64,000 bases of DNA from Paracoccaceae bacterium (GTDB lineage Bacteria; Pseudomonadota; Alphaproteobacteria; Rhodobacterales; Rhodobacteraceae), in the NCBI GenBank assembly GCA_958296035.1, contig OY282431.1, forward strand, positions 1,305,001-1,369,000, in the 5' to 3' direction. The translations under genes were made by a program, and so were the position numbers. Shown here piece by piece: positions 49,042 to 57,711 of this stretch (position 1 is its first letter; the number at the start of each line of letters is the position of its first letter). The notes below the pieces were generated by a model. That model was not told where the DNA came from, did not search any database, and saw only the letters and a list, made by a program, of their open reading frames with translations.

Positions 49042-49791
49042 GTGGCAGAAACCTCCAGCGGCGGTCTTGAGATTCATCCCATGGATCAGTTTACCGTTGT
49101 CCCGCTGTTTGGGGATGGCACGCTCCAGTGGTATTCGCCGAGCAACGTTACGCTGTGGATGGCGTTGGCCCTGCTTTGTACGCTGCTCTTTCTCGTGGTC
49201 GGCACGCGCAAGCGGGCAAAGATTCCTGACCGTTTCCAGATGGTTGCCGAGCTCGTCTTCATGTTTGTGAGAAACATGGTCCAGGAAGTCGCAGGCCGTG
49301 ACGCGCTGCGGTATTTCCCGTTGATCATGACTGCCTTCATGTTCGTCATGTTCTCGAATGTGCTAGGCTTGCTTCCCATGAGTTTCACCACGACATCTCA
49401 CATCGCGGTGACTGCGTCGATGGCGCTGACCGTGTTTATTTCAGTTACTGTTCTGGGATTCGTCAAGCACGGCCTCGGGTTTCTTGGCCTGTTCTGGATT
49501 TCGGCCGCCCCATTGCCGCTGCGGCCTGTTCTGGCGGTTATCGAGTTGATGTCCTATTTCGTACGTCCGGTCAGCCATTCGATCCGGCTGGCTGGAAACA
49601 TGATGGCCGGTCATGCCATGATCAAGGTTTTCGCGGCCTTTGCCGGGGTGCTGGGTGTCGGAGCCGTGGTACCCGTGGTGGCTATAGCCGCTGTGTATGC
49701 ATTGGAGTTGTTGGTGGCATTCATTCAGGCATACGTATTTACTATACTGACGTGCGTTTACCTCAGGGACGCACTTCACCCCCAACACTAG
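49042..49791 (+). CDS. atpB: ATP synthase F0 subunit a
   Basis: 249 residues starting with GTG at 49042 (GGGAATAG upstream). Transmembrane helices include [20 protein letters not shown]. The essential Arg lies in the penultimate conserved helix, [20 protein letters not shown]. The C-terminal [20 protein letters not shown] is a family signature. It forms the proton half-channels against the c-ring. Confidence 0.96.
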   Translation: MAETSSGGLEIHPMDQFTVVPLFGDGTLQWYSPSNVTLWMALALLCTLLFLVVGTRKRAKIPDRFQMVAELVFMFVRNMVQEVAGRDALRYFPLIMTAFMFVMFSNVLGLLPMSFTTTSHIAVTASMALTVFISVTVLGFVKHGLGFLGLFWISAAPLPLRPVLAVIELMSYFVRPVSHSIRLAGNMMAGHAMIKVFAAFAGVLGVGAVVPVVAIAAVYALELLVAFIQAYVFTILTCVYLRDALHPQH

Positions 49792-49835
49792 TCACAAGAT
49801 TTATTGTCAGTCCAACAACACCTGGAGAACTTGTT

Positions 49836-50072
49836 ATGGAAGGTAACCTCGAAACTATGGGAGCCCTGATTGGTGCCGGCCTGGCCTGTACCGGTATGGG
49901 CGGCGCTGCGATCGGCGTTGGTCACGTCGCTGGGAATTACCTCTCAGGCGCCTTGAGAAACCCGTCAGCTGCGGCCTCGCAAACAGCAATGCTGTTCATC
50001 GGGATTGCCTTCGCCGAAGCGTTCGGAATTTTTTCGTTCCTCGTGGCACTCTTGCTGATGTTTGCGCTCTAG
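49836..50072 (+). CDS. atpE: ATP synthase F0 subunit c
   Basis: 78 residues from ATG 49836 (CCTGGAGAAC ribosome binding site). Two helices: [20 protein letters not shown] with glycine-rich packing, the polar loop RNPSA, and [20 protein letters not shown] carrying the proton-binding Glu in the FAEA motif. Forms the rotating c-ring. The upstream in-frame start at 49752 lies inside atpB and is rejected. Confidence 0.97.
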   Translation: MEGNLETMGALIGAGLACTGMGGAAIGVGHVAGNYLSGALRNPSAAASQTAMLFIGIAFAEAFGIFSFLVALLLMFAL

Positions 50073-50131
50073 CCAACGGCTTTCCAATCGCGTGCATCTG
50101 GTGAAATTGATGTGGCTTGAGAGAGGTGGCT

Positions 50132-50671
50132 ATGGCGGCTGAGAACGACCTGGCACAGTCGGCGGAACAGGCAGGTATTCCGCAGCTGGATTTTTCCGCG
50201 TTTCCGAATCAGATTTTCTGGCTGGTTATATTCCTTGTGGCCATCTATCTGGTCGTCGGTCGTGTCGCCATCCCGCGCATTGACAGTATCATCACGCAAC
50301 GTGATCGAAGAATCCAGAATGACCTTAGTGATGCGCGCGAAATGAGCCGGTCGGCCGATCGCATACAATCAGAAATCCAAACCATTCTGGATGAAGCGCG
50401 ACGCGACGCCGCGGAATCCCTTGCTGAAGCGCGCAACGATATACAGAGCGAACAGCAGCAGACCATCGAGATTGTCAATGCCCGGATTGAGGTCGAAATG
50501 GCGGCCGCAACTGAACGAATAGAAGGTTATCAAAACAGAGCTCCCGAGGTCATCAGGAGTGTTGCCAAACAGACAGCACTCGAGATCGTAGAGACATTTG
50601 TTCCGGGGAGAAATGCCGAGTTGTCGATTGAAGCGGCAACCGAGGCCAGAATGGAGCGGACCGAGCAATGA
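50132..50671 (+). CDS. atpG: ATP synthase F0 subunit b'
   Basis: 179 residues from ATG 50132; a TTG at 50117 is in frame. One N-terminal membrane helix (FPNQIFWLVIFLVAIYLVVG) followed by a long charged coiled coil (IDSIITQRDRRIQNDLSDAR). The b/b' heterodimer is characteristic of photosynthetic and alphaproteobacterial enzymes. It overlaps atpF by 4 bp (ATGA). Confidence 0.93.
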   Translation: MAAENDLAQSAEQAGIPQLDFSAFPNQIFWLVIFLVAIYLVVGRVAIPRIDSIITQRDRRIQNDLSDAREMSRSADRIQSEIQTILDEARRDAAESLAEARNDIQSEQQQTIEIVNARIEVEMAAATERIEGYQNRAPEVIRSVAKQTALEIVETFVPGRNAELSIEAATEARMERTEQ

Positions 50672-51237
50672 GACTGTACCTGGCAGCACTTGTAACACTG
50701 CTTGGCACAAGTCCGGTCCATGCTGCCAGCGGTCCATTCTTTTCCCTTGGCAATACGGATTTCATTGTCACGGTTTCGTTTCTGCTGTTTGTTGCAAGCG
50801 TTATCTATTTCAAGGCACCAGGATTTGTTGCCAAGCTGATCGACGGCAGAATTGATGTCATCCGTCGGCGCATTGATGAGGCTATAGACATCAGGAACGA
50901 AGCTCAGAGCAGGCTGTCCCAATCGGAAGAGCACAGAGCGAAGGCTCTTGTTGATGCCGAACAGATTCGACAGCGGGCCGTTGCCGAGGCAATACGGGCC
51001 AGGGAAGACTCAGAGCAGGCTCTACGGGATCTGGCGGTTCGACGCATGGACGACGCGAGAGAGCGCATTGCGGTTGCCGAGGCCGAGGCAATCGAGCGCA
51101 TTCGAAATGAATCGATCGAAGTCGCGGTAGACGTCGCGGCCGAAGTAATTGCAAGCTCGATGGATCGGGACGACAGGCGGGCTGCAACAGCGAGCTCCAT
51201 TGCGGCAATAGACCAAAATCTCCAGAAAGGTCTCTAG
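50668..51237 (+). CDS. atpF: ATP synthase F0 subunit b
   Basis: 189 residues. An N-terminal hydrophobic segment that may be a cleaved signal (LYLAALVTLLGTSPVHAA) precedes the membrane helix (DFIVTVSFLLFVASVIYF). Then comes the stator coiled coil with VAKLIDGRIDVIRRRIDEA and EAQSRLSQSEEHRAKALVDA. It ties F1 to F0 with b'. Last gene of the F0 operon; the F1 genes are elsewhere, as is usual in alphaproteobacteria. Confidence 0.93.
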   Translation: MRLYLAALVTLLGTSPVHAASGPFFSLGNTDFIVTVSFLLFVASVIYFKAPGFVAKLIDGRIDVIRRRIDEAIDIRNEAQSRLSQSEEHRAKALVDAEQIRQRAVAEAIRAREDSEQALRDLAVRRMDDARERIAVAEAEAIERIRNESIEVAVDVAAEVIASSMDRDDRRAATASSIAAIDQNLQKGL

Positions 51238-52075
51238 TTGCGGTTCGGAAAATGGAGACTGCATCGCGGCAAGTTGACAGGAGAGGATTCGTCCGCCGAC
51301 TTCGTTCAGGTCTCCACCGTCAAGTCAGCCAGACCCAGCACCTGCCAAACTGTGTGCAATGGCAGAGTCTCGTTCAAGAGGTTGCAAGGTAACGACCCGA
51401 GGCGTGCCAGAATCGCCCGCACGGTCCAAGAGACCTTACGGTCCTATACTTTGGATCAGCCAGCCGGCGTCCTTTGACCTGATCTTGAATACCGGATCTC
51501 CCCGACAAGCGTGATTGTTGATGATTGCCTGCACTTGCGACGGTTTGAGGATAGCGGCCTGTAAGCTGCACAGTCTGCCTGCTGCCTGATCCAATCCACC
51601 AGCCTGGTAAGGCAGTTCTTGCCGTGTTCAGAGGTTATGGAAAATACGCCTGGCCCTCGGCAAGTCTTGTGCGGTCCGGGCAGGGCAGCAAGACTTCGAG
51701 CAGAAAAACAGTCCATTCAGCGGCAAGCGCTTTACATCAACTTGCGGCTGTCGAGTGATAGCCAATGACTTGAACGCAGTGAGCTTGCCCCGATGTTCCA
51801 GATTGTCAAAGACTTTCGCAAATCCAGTAGTCTTGCCGGGACAGGGACGCGGCGCCGGGTGCATGTGACAATGGGAATGGAATTCTACTATTGACGGATC
51901 AGATTTTCGCATGTGAGAGTCTTTGAGGAAGGGCCTGCTCGAATCATGGTCAGGCATACCGAAACCGGAGCTTGGGGAGCCGCGGCCATGGCCAGGATCT
52001 GGACTTCAGAGTCGGTGAAACGAGCTGAATTCAATCTTCTATTGAGACCGTTCGGCGTAGGGAGAAAGAGAGATC
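51238..52075 (+). other. Intergenic stretch after the F0 operon
   Basis: About 840 bp. Overlapping minus-strand frames (51456-51716 and 51628-51957) show protein-like pieces such as EHGKNCLTRLVDWIRQQAD but are broken and unassigned. The acyl-CoA synthetase promoter should lie at its right end. Confidence 0.4.
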
Positions 52076-53767
52076 ATGCTGCCCATCGAGGGTAAGTCAT
52101 TTGTTCGAGGCGATCAGAGTTCGCCAATCTGGGAGATGACCATTCCAGAACTTTTCAGGAGAACCATTGACGGCAACCGAACGCGAGAAGCGGTGGTCTT
52201 CGTATCACACGGTGTGCGCTGGACATTTGGGGAGTTCTCCAAAGAGGTGGACCGAGTCGCTGCCGGACTGCGGGCTCTGGGATTGAAGCCAGGAGATCGC
52301 GTTGGGATTTGGTCACCGAACAGCCCTGAATGGTTGCTAGTGCAATTCGCAACTGCCCGAATAGGCTTGATTCTCGTCACGATTAATCCGGCTTACAAGT
52401 CTCGGGAAGCCGAGTATGTACTCAAGCAGGTTGGAGTTCGGGCGCTTGTGATTGCAGAGCAGTTCAAGTCGAGCTGCTATGTCCGCATGCTCCAGGAAAT
52501 GGCACCGGAGTTGTGTACGTCGCCGCGGCACAACCTGCAGCTTTGCAAGCTTCCTGAGCTCAGATTGTGCATACAGACAGGGCAGTCCACTGTCACCGGA
52601 ATGTACAGGTTCGAGGAAGTGATTGCTCTCGGCGCGAAGGGCCAAAGACACGAGCTTGACGACGTGTCACAAACTCTCGAACCGGAAGATGCAATTAACA
52701 TCCAGTTTACAAGCGGAACCACCGGCGCTCCAAAGGGCGCCACGCTTACTCACCGAAATATCGTCAACAATGCCCGGTTCGTGGCAACGACACTGCATCT
52801 CGGGCAAGAGGACAAGTTGTGCATTCCGGTTCCGCTCTATCATTGCTTCGGAATGGTAATGGGGTCGCTGGCATGCCTAACGAGTGCAACCTGCATGGTC
52901 TTTCCGGCCGAATATTTTGAAGCCAAGGCCACGTTGGATGCACTTGAGAGCGAACGGTGTACAGCACTCTACGCCGTGCCAACCATGTTTGTTTCCATGC
53001 TTGATCTGCTCGACGAACAGCGGCGTGACCTAACTTCACTAAGGACAGGAATCATGGCGGGTGCGCCCTGTCCAATGGAGATTATGCGCAAGGTCATAAG
53101 CCTCATGAATATGCACGAAATTACAATTGCCTATGGTATGACCGAGACAAGCCCCGTTTCGTTCCAGAGCCACGTTGATGATCCGTTGAAACGAAAGGTC
53201 GAGACGGTCGGACGAATTCATCCGCAGGTGGAAGTGAAGATCATTGACGGACAATGCAGGACAGTGCCGGTCGGACAACAGGGTGAGCTGTGTACACGTG
53301 GATATTCGGTCATGAAGGGTTACTGGAACGATCCTCAGACCACTGCCGCAAGCATAGATTCAGAGGGTTGGATGCATACTGGCGACCTGGGAGTTATCGA
53401 TCACCTGGGATACTGTCGCATCACTGGCAGGATCACCGACATGGTAATTCGGGGAGGTGAGAACATCTACCCACGGGAAATCGAGGAGTACATCTACCGC
53501 CATCCGCAGGTCCAGGTCGCGCAGGTATTCGGAATCCCGGACGAAGTCATGGGGGAAGAATTGTGCGCGTGGATTATTCCTGCCTCCCGAAATTCAGTCA
53601 CGGCCGAGGAAATCCAAGAGTTTTGTCGCCAGGGCATGGCACACTTCAAAGTGCCCAATTATGTTCAGGTAACCGTGTCGATGCCCATGACCGTGACCGG
53701 GAAACCGCAGAAGTTCAAGATGCGTGAAAGCATGATTCAACAACTGAAGGCCGGAATACTTGACTGA
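52076..53767 (+). CDS. Acyl-CoA synthetase (AMP-forming)
   Basis: 563 residues of the adenylate-forming superfamily. A3 motif FTSGTTGAPKGATLTHRN at about residue 212; A5 region ITIAYGMTETSPVS; A7 WMHTGDLGVIDHLGY; A8 RITGRITDMVIRGGENIYPR; A10 TGKPQKFKMRE with the catalytic Lys. It activates a medium- or long-chain fatty acid to its CoA ester via an acyl-adenylate, feeding beta-oxidation. Chain length cannot be fixed from sequence. It stands alone, with no partner genes. Confidence 0.9.
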   Translation: MLPIEGKSFVRGDQSSPIWEMTIPELFRRTIDGNRTREAVVFVSHGVRWTFGEFSKEVDRVAAGLRALGLKPGDRVGIWSPNSPEWLLVQFATARIGLILVTINPAYKSREAEYVLKQVGVRALVIAEQFKSSCYVRMLQEMAPELCTSPRHNLQLCKLPELRLCIQTGQSTVTGMYRFEEVIALGAKGQRHELDDVSQTLEPEDAINIQFTSGTTGAPKGATLTHRNIVNNARFVATTLHLGQEDKLCIPVPLYHCFGMVMGSLACLTSATCMVFPAEYFEAKATLDALESERCTALYAVPTMFVSMLDLLDEQRRDLTSLRTGIMAGAPCPMEIMRKVISLMNMHEITIAYGMTETSPVSFQSHVDDPLKRKVETVGRIHPQVEVKIIDGQCRTVPVGQQGELCTRGYSVMKGYWNDPQTTAASIDSEGWMHTGDLGVIDHLGYCRITGRITDMVIRGGENIYPREIEEYIYRHPQVQVAQVFGIPDEVMGEELCAWIIPASRNSVTAEEIQEFCRQGMAHFKVPNYVQVTVSMPMTVTGKPQKFKMRESMIQQLKAGILD

Positions 53768-53848
53768 GGCCACTGCCTATGCCTTCCGTCGGTAAAACTG
53801 CATTGCGCGACGGTTGCGGCAGGAATGTCATGATTTCTGTGCGCCTCA

Positions 53849-53938
53849 GCTCGACTTTGTACAAATTCCCCTCAGGTCCACATCCAGAAGATGTCGGTCG
53901 TGGCGATCTCTTCGAGAGCCTCGTCAAGCGGCAGCACG
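53849..53938 (+). repeat. Inverted repeat, left arm (90 bp)
   Basis: Complementary to 54594-54683 with about nine mismatches in 90 bp by hand count and no gaps. It covers the last ~22 codons of the small hypothetical gene plus 23 bp downstream of its stop. Confidence 0.85.
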
Positions 53939-54159
53939 AGACCACCCATATCACCAACATCCTTCCACCGGTTGCGCCAGGACCAGTAATAGAGACGCAT
54001 CCTGTCGCCCGAGCCCTCCGGCCTGAGCCGTGCGATCGGCGTCTGCGTGGCGGTCAGGGTGAGCGTATAGCCGTCCCGTCTCTTGTGGACGGTTACGCCG
54101 CCGCCTATCCTTCTGTTGAAGGCTTCGATGCGCCGCATAACGGGATCGGGATCAGTCAT
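53872..54159 (-). CDS. Conserved-looking small hypothetical protein
   Basis: 95 residues from ATG 54159 (the frame extends to 54210). Sequence: MTDPDPVMRRIEAFNRRIGG, then GVTVHKRRDGYTLTLTATQT, the basic/aromatic MRLYYWSWRNRWKDVGDMGG, and a C-terminal helix DEALEEIATTDIFWMW. It looks like a genuine folded protein, perhaps one carried on mobile DNA, but I do not recognise the family. Its 3' end is duplicated in inverted orientation about 0.7 kb away. Confidence 0.5.
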   Translation of the reverse strand: MTDPDPVMRRIEAFNRRIGGGVTVHKRRDGYTLTLTATQTPIARLRPEGSGDRMRLYYWSWRNRWKDVGDMGGLVLPLDEALEEIATTDIFWMWT

Positions 54160-54593
54160 GGCACGGCGATGGTCAGGCCAGAGGGCTGCCTGACAACCAC
54201 GCCAACGCACCTAGACAACTTCTGACGCAGTGCGCAACAAATGGCTACCGGGACAACGAATTAATGCCGTAATTCCTGTTCAAAACAATCTCCAATATAA
54301 CAGCCGCATCGACCTCAATAGAGCCAGCCCCCTCTTATCGTGTCCAATAGAACCAGCACGAGCAAGACAAGAACTGGCCCTGTGAACACAAAGTGTCCCC
54401 CTTGAGCCGCCACCTCCTGTTCCTCGGCAGACCTGAAGCCGCCTGTCCATGCCAGGTTGGTCTCCCCGCTTGTGTCAATACTAAGTTATAAGTGCTCAGC
54501 CCTGCTAATGTGGTATTCCCCACTTGGGGGCGTCTTGTGCTCTCTCTCGGCGCGGCAGCGCCGGAGGAGTGATAGGGGTGGCAGGAGCGGCCG
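54160..54593 (+). other. Spacer inside the inverted repeat
   Basis: About 430 bp between the small hypothetical gene and the right repeat arm. It holds the IS-end-like element copy B (54474-54524) and otherwise no recognisable gene. Confidence 0.5.
54474..54524 (+). repeat. IS-end-like element, copy B
   Basis: 51 bp matching 45213-45263 in the same orientation (39/51 identical, no gaps). It starts TGTCAATACTAAGTTATAA and ends TTCCCCAC, with the second internal repeat partly degraded (CTGCTAATG). Together with the inverted repeat it suggests that a mobile element once ended here. Confidence 0.5.
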
Positions 54594-54683
54594 CGCGCTA
54601 CCGCATGACGAAGCTCTCAAAGAGATCGCCACGACCGACATCTTCTGGGCGTGGACCTGAGGGGAAATTGTACAAAGTCGAGC
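54594..54683 (-). repeat. Inverted repeat, right arm, with a truncated gene 3' end
   Basis: Reverse-complement partner of 53849-53938. Read on the plus strand it encodes DEALKEIATTDIFWAWT and a TGA, the same C-terminus as the minus-strand hypothetical gene but with Ala for Met. So it is the tail of a diverged second gene copy, not a recent duplication. It ends about 105 bp from the last gene of the sugar ABC operon. Confidence 0.8.
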
Positions 54684-54788
54684 TTAGCCTTTGGGCATTC
54701 CTCGGGCCTCCTGATCGATATGCGCGCATCGAATCAGACATCCGTCCCAAAGGGAATCCCCAATGATTCCAAGTCGGTCGGCCACGCC

Positions 54789-55844
54789 CTAGAACAAGTG
54801 CGCCTGGCTGAGATCCAGACACATGTAGGTCGATTCTCCCACCGTATAGCCGTGATCCGGGTCGACCAGAACCCGGTAGTCATGGCCCGCCGTGTCGTGC
54901 AGGATTATCACGGAGTCCTTGCCGAGATTCTCGATGGCAAAAACCGTGCCAGGGATCGACCCGTCGGTTTTCGTACGGTTGATGTCGATATGCTGCGGGC
55001 GTACGCCCAAGCTATGCGCGCTTCCTCCCATCCGGTCGAACAGATGGCGTGGAATCGCAATGGGTCCGTACTGCGTTCTCAGGGTGGGCCCGTTGTTGGA
55101 GTCTTCGACCTGCCCCTCGAAGAAATTCATCGGCGGCGACCCGATGAAGCCGGCCACGAATTTCGTGGCCGGGTTGTTGTAGATTTCGTCCGGGGTTCCG
55201 ATCTGCTCGACCCGCCCATCGTTCATCACCACGATCAAATCGCCTAGTGTCATGGCTTCGACCTGATCGTGGGTGACGAAGATCGTGGTGGTGCCAAGCT
55301 GCCTTTGCAGCACCACAAGCTCCAGCCGCAGCGACTGGCGCAGCGCGGCATCGAGCGCTGCCAGCGGCTCGTCCATCAGGAATGCAGTGGGATTGCGCAC
55401 GATGGCCTTGGCCATGGCGACTCGCTGGCGCTGACCGCCCGACATGGCGCTCGGTTTCTTGTCGAGAACCGAGGCGATCTCGAGGATGCCGACCGCATGA
55501 TCGATCCGCCGCTTCGCCTCGACGGCGTCGGTATCGGAGTTCTTGAGGCTCATCCTGATATTCTGCAGCGCGGTCAGATGCGGGTAGAGCAGCGACGACT
55601 GGAACACCATGGCAATGTCGCGCGCGTGCGGCGGCAGGTTGGTGACATCGTGCCCGCCGATCTTGATCGTGCCCGACGTGACGTCTTCCAGCCCCGCGAC
55701 GCAGTTCAGCATCGTGGATTTGCCGCAGCCCGAGGGCCCGAGAAAGACACAGAACACCCCGTTGGGGATGGTCAGCGTCAGTTCCTTGATTGCCCTAACG
55801 TTCCCGAAGGACTTGCGCAAATTGGTGATTTCGATGCCTGACAT
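54789..55844 (-). CDS. Carbohydrate ABC transporter ATPase (UgpC/MsmK type)
   Basis: 351 residues. Walker A FLGPSGCGKSTMLNC, Q-loop MVFQSSLLYPHLT, signature AMSGGQRQRVAMAKAI, Walker B AFLMDEPLAALD, switch His in FVTHDQVEAM. A C-terminal TOBE-type domain follows (LGVRPQHIDIN). This is the CUT1 class energising sugar and polyol uptake. It is the last gene of the minus arm, after the two permeases. Confidence 0.92.
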   Translation of the reverse strand: MSGIEITNLRKSFGNVRAIKELTLTIPNGVFCVFLGPSGCGKSTMLNCVAGLEDVTSGTIKIGGHDVTNLPPHARDIAMVFQSSLLYPHLTALQNIRMSLKNSDTDAVEAKRRIDHAVGILEIASVLDKKPSAMSGGQRQRVAMAKAIVRNPTAFLMDEPLAALDAALRQSLRLELVVLQRQLGTTTIFVTHDQVEAMTLGDLIVVMNDGRVEQIGTPDEIYNNPATKFVAGFIGSPPMNFFEGQVEDSNNGPTLRTQYGPIAIPRHLFDRMGGSAHSLGVRPQHIDINRTKTDGSIPGTVFAIENLGKDSVIILHDTAGHDYRVLVDPDHGYTVGESTYMCLDLSQAHLF

Positions 55845-55863
55845 GCAGTTTTGATCCCTTGGG

Positions 55864-56724
55864 TTACTTCACCGGCTCGACGAGGTTCATCTCGGCGATG
55901 TGGCGCTGCAGGAAGTACGCGACCAGCGCAGCTGGGATGATGGAAATCCAGAGCGACGCCGACAGCAGCCCCGGCTGTGGCTGCAGGAACAGGAACCCGG
56001 AAACGGCCGTCGGCAGCGTCGCGGCGGGTGTGCCGTTGACCAACTGAGTGGCGAAAACGAATTCATTCCAGGCGAATAGGAAAGACACGATCGCCGCCAC
56101 CGCGATGCCGCTTCGAGCCATCGGGATCACGATGAAAATCAGCGTCGACAGCCGCGAAAAGCCGTCGACGCGGGCCAGTGGTTCAACCGCCGGCAGGTTA
56201 CGAAAATAGCCGATCAGCATCCACGTGATGAAGGGCACGGTGATCGTCAGGTTGATGATGATCAGTCCCAGCGTAGTCCCCGTCAACCCTAGTTTTATGA
56301 ACAGGATAAAAAACGGTATCAGCGTGCTTACCGGTGGCACCGCGACCGAAAACAGGATGGTCATCAGAAGCGCCGTCTTGCCACGGAACTCGAACCGGGC
56401 GAAGGCATAGGACAAAGGCACGATGATCAAAAGTGTGATGACGGTCACGAAGAACGCGACGATCACGCTGTTCTTCAACCCGTTGATGACCTGCTTGGAT
56501 TGGCCGGCGGGAAGAAACTCGCGCCCGTCGGCATCGGTGTAGCCGAAGCCGAATATGTTGTGGGCCGCCGCGAAATGCGGATTGGAGGGCCAGAGCGGTG
56601 CCGGGAAGGCAACCGCATCCACGGGTGCGATGAAGGCGGTCTTCAGGATCCAGTAGATCGGCAGCAGTGTCCAGATCACGGCGACCAGCGCCGCCAGTCC
56701 AAGAGAGAGAGAAGTCCGTCTCAT
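55864..56724 (-). CDS. Carbohydrate ABC transporter permease 2 (MalG type)
   Basis: 286 residues from MRRTSLSLGLAAL at 56724, where the ATG overlaps the stop of permease 1 by one base. Six helices; RRLSTLIF-type EAA loop visible as EPLARVDGFSRLSTLIFIVI; SFLFAWNEFVFATQLVNG is the usual WNEF region. The open frame upstream of this start runs through permease 1 and is a shadow. Confidence 0.92.
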   Translation of the reverse strand: MRRTSLSLGLAALVAVIWTLLPIYWILKTAFIAPVDAVAFPAPLWPSNPHFAAAHNIFGFGYTDADGREFLPAGQSKQVINGLKNSVIVAFFVTVITLLIIVPLSYAFARFEFRGKTALLMTILFSVAVPPVSTLIPFFILFIKLGLTGTTLGLIIINLTITVPFITWMLIGYFRNLPAVEPLARVDGFSRLSTLIFIVIPMARSGIAVAAIVSFLFAWNEFVFATQLVNGTPAATLPTAVSGFLFLQPQPGLLSASLWISIIPAALVAYFLQRHIAEMNLVEPVK

Positions 56725-57675
56725 CACGTATCCTCCAGACGGCGGCCCCAGAAGAAGAACAGCGCCAGCGCCGACCCGATGATCAGGAACAGCAGGTAGA
56801 AGGACATCGCCGCGCTCAGCCCGTAGTTCGATTGGCGGAAGGCCAGGTCGAACAGGCGGAAGGTGAGCGTGGCCGAGGCGTCGCCGGGCCCGCCTGCGCT
56901 CATCACGAAGATGAAATCGAGCAGCTTCATCGACATAATCAGCGTGATCGTCGTGAACACGAAGAGCGTGTATTGCAGTGGCGGCAGCGTGACGATCAGG
57001 AATCGCTGCCAAACGTTCAGACGGTCCACCCGCGCCAAGTCATAGAGCCGCTCGGGGATCGTCTTCAGATTGGCCAACAAGAAGAACGCAACCAGCGGCG
57101 CCAGGTTCCAGGCGTTGCCGAGCGCAAGCAGGTTGACGATCTGTTCGCTGGAAATAAGCGAATATTCGACCGCAGTGTCCGGCGTGGTGCGCCCGAGCAT
57201 ACGGTTGATCAGCGACGAGGCCACCCCGCTCTGGCCGCGCGCAAGATATTGCCACATGACCCCGGCGCCGTAAAGAGATATCGACCAGGGCAGGATGATG
57301 ATCGCGCCCAGAAGCGCCCGGCCACGCCGCACATGGTGCATCAGCAAAGCCAACCCCAGCCCGATCAGCATTGCCAGAACTACCGAAACCAAGACGAACT
57401 GCACCGTCACCCGAACCGACCACCAGAAATTGTCCGAATATAGCGCTTCGCGGTAATTCTCGATGCCGACAAAACTTGTTCGGAACCCTCCGAAAAAGCT
57501 AACCTCCTGCATAGAAAGCCAGATTGCATAGCCCATCGGGTAGGCCATGACCATGACCAAAAAAAAGGATCACCGGCAACGCCAGAAGCATGGCGAATTG
57601 CCGGTTGGAAAGCTCTCTGCGTTTCAGCGCCAACTTAGCCTCGTTCTGGATTCTGGCCTCGGCCTGGCTTGCCAC
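56724..57675 (-). pseudogene. Carbohydrate ABC transporter permease 1 (MalF type), frameshifted near its start
   Basis: The uninterrupted part (56724-57560) encodes 278 residues with AYPMGYAIWLSMQEVSFFGG, the EAA-like RLYDLARVDRLNVWQRFLIV and MSAGGPGDASATLTF. It starts in the middle of the first membrane helix. Upstream, a second frame from GTG 57675 gives ASQAEARIQNEAKLALKRRE and MLLALPVILFF, the missing N-terminus, one base out of phase at an A8 run (57559-57566). Seven A's would restore a 316-residue protein. It is either a real frameshift, slippage-prone expression or a sequencing error. Confidence 0.75.
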
Positions 57676-57699
57676 GCAGAAACGGTCCGCGTGGCAAGC
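57667..57699 (-). terminator. Stem-loop between binding protein and permease genes
   Basis: A perfect 11-bp inverted repeat, GCTTGCCACGC (57667-57677) and GCGTGGCAAGC (57689-57699), with an 11-nt loop, 13 bp past the binding protein stop. There is no T-tract. It probably stabilises the upstream mRNA or attenuates readthrough, and it overlaps the putative GTG start of permease 1. Confidence 0.6.
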
Positions 57700-57711
57700 A
57701 TTTGATCGGCC

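Noticed and set aside
55864-57012. A longer 382-codon reading of the second permease
   Set aside because: The first ~96 codons are the antiphase shadow of permease 1; the true start at 56724 is coupled to the permease 1 stop.
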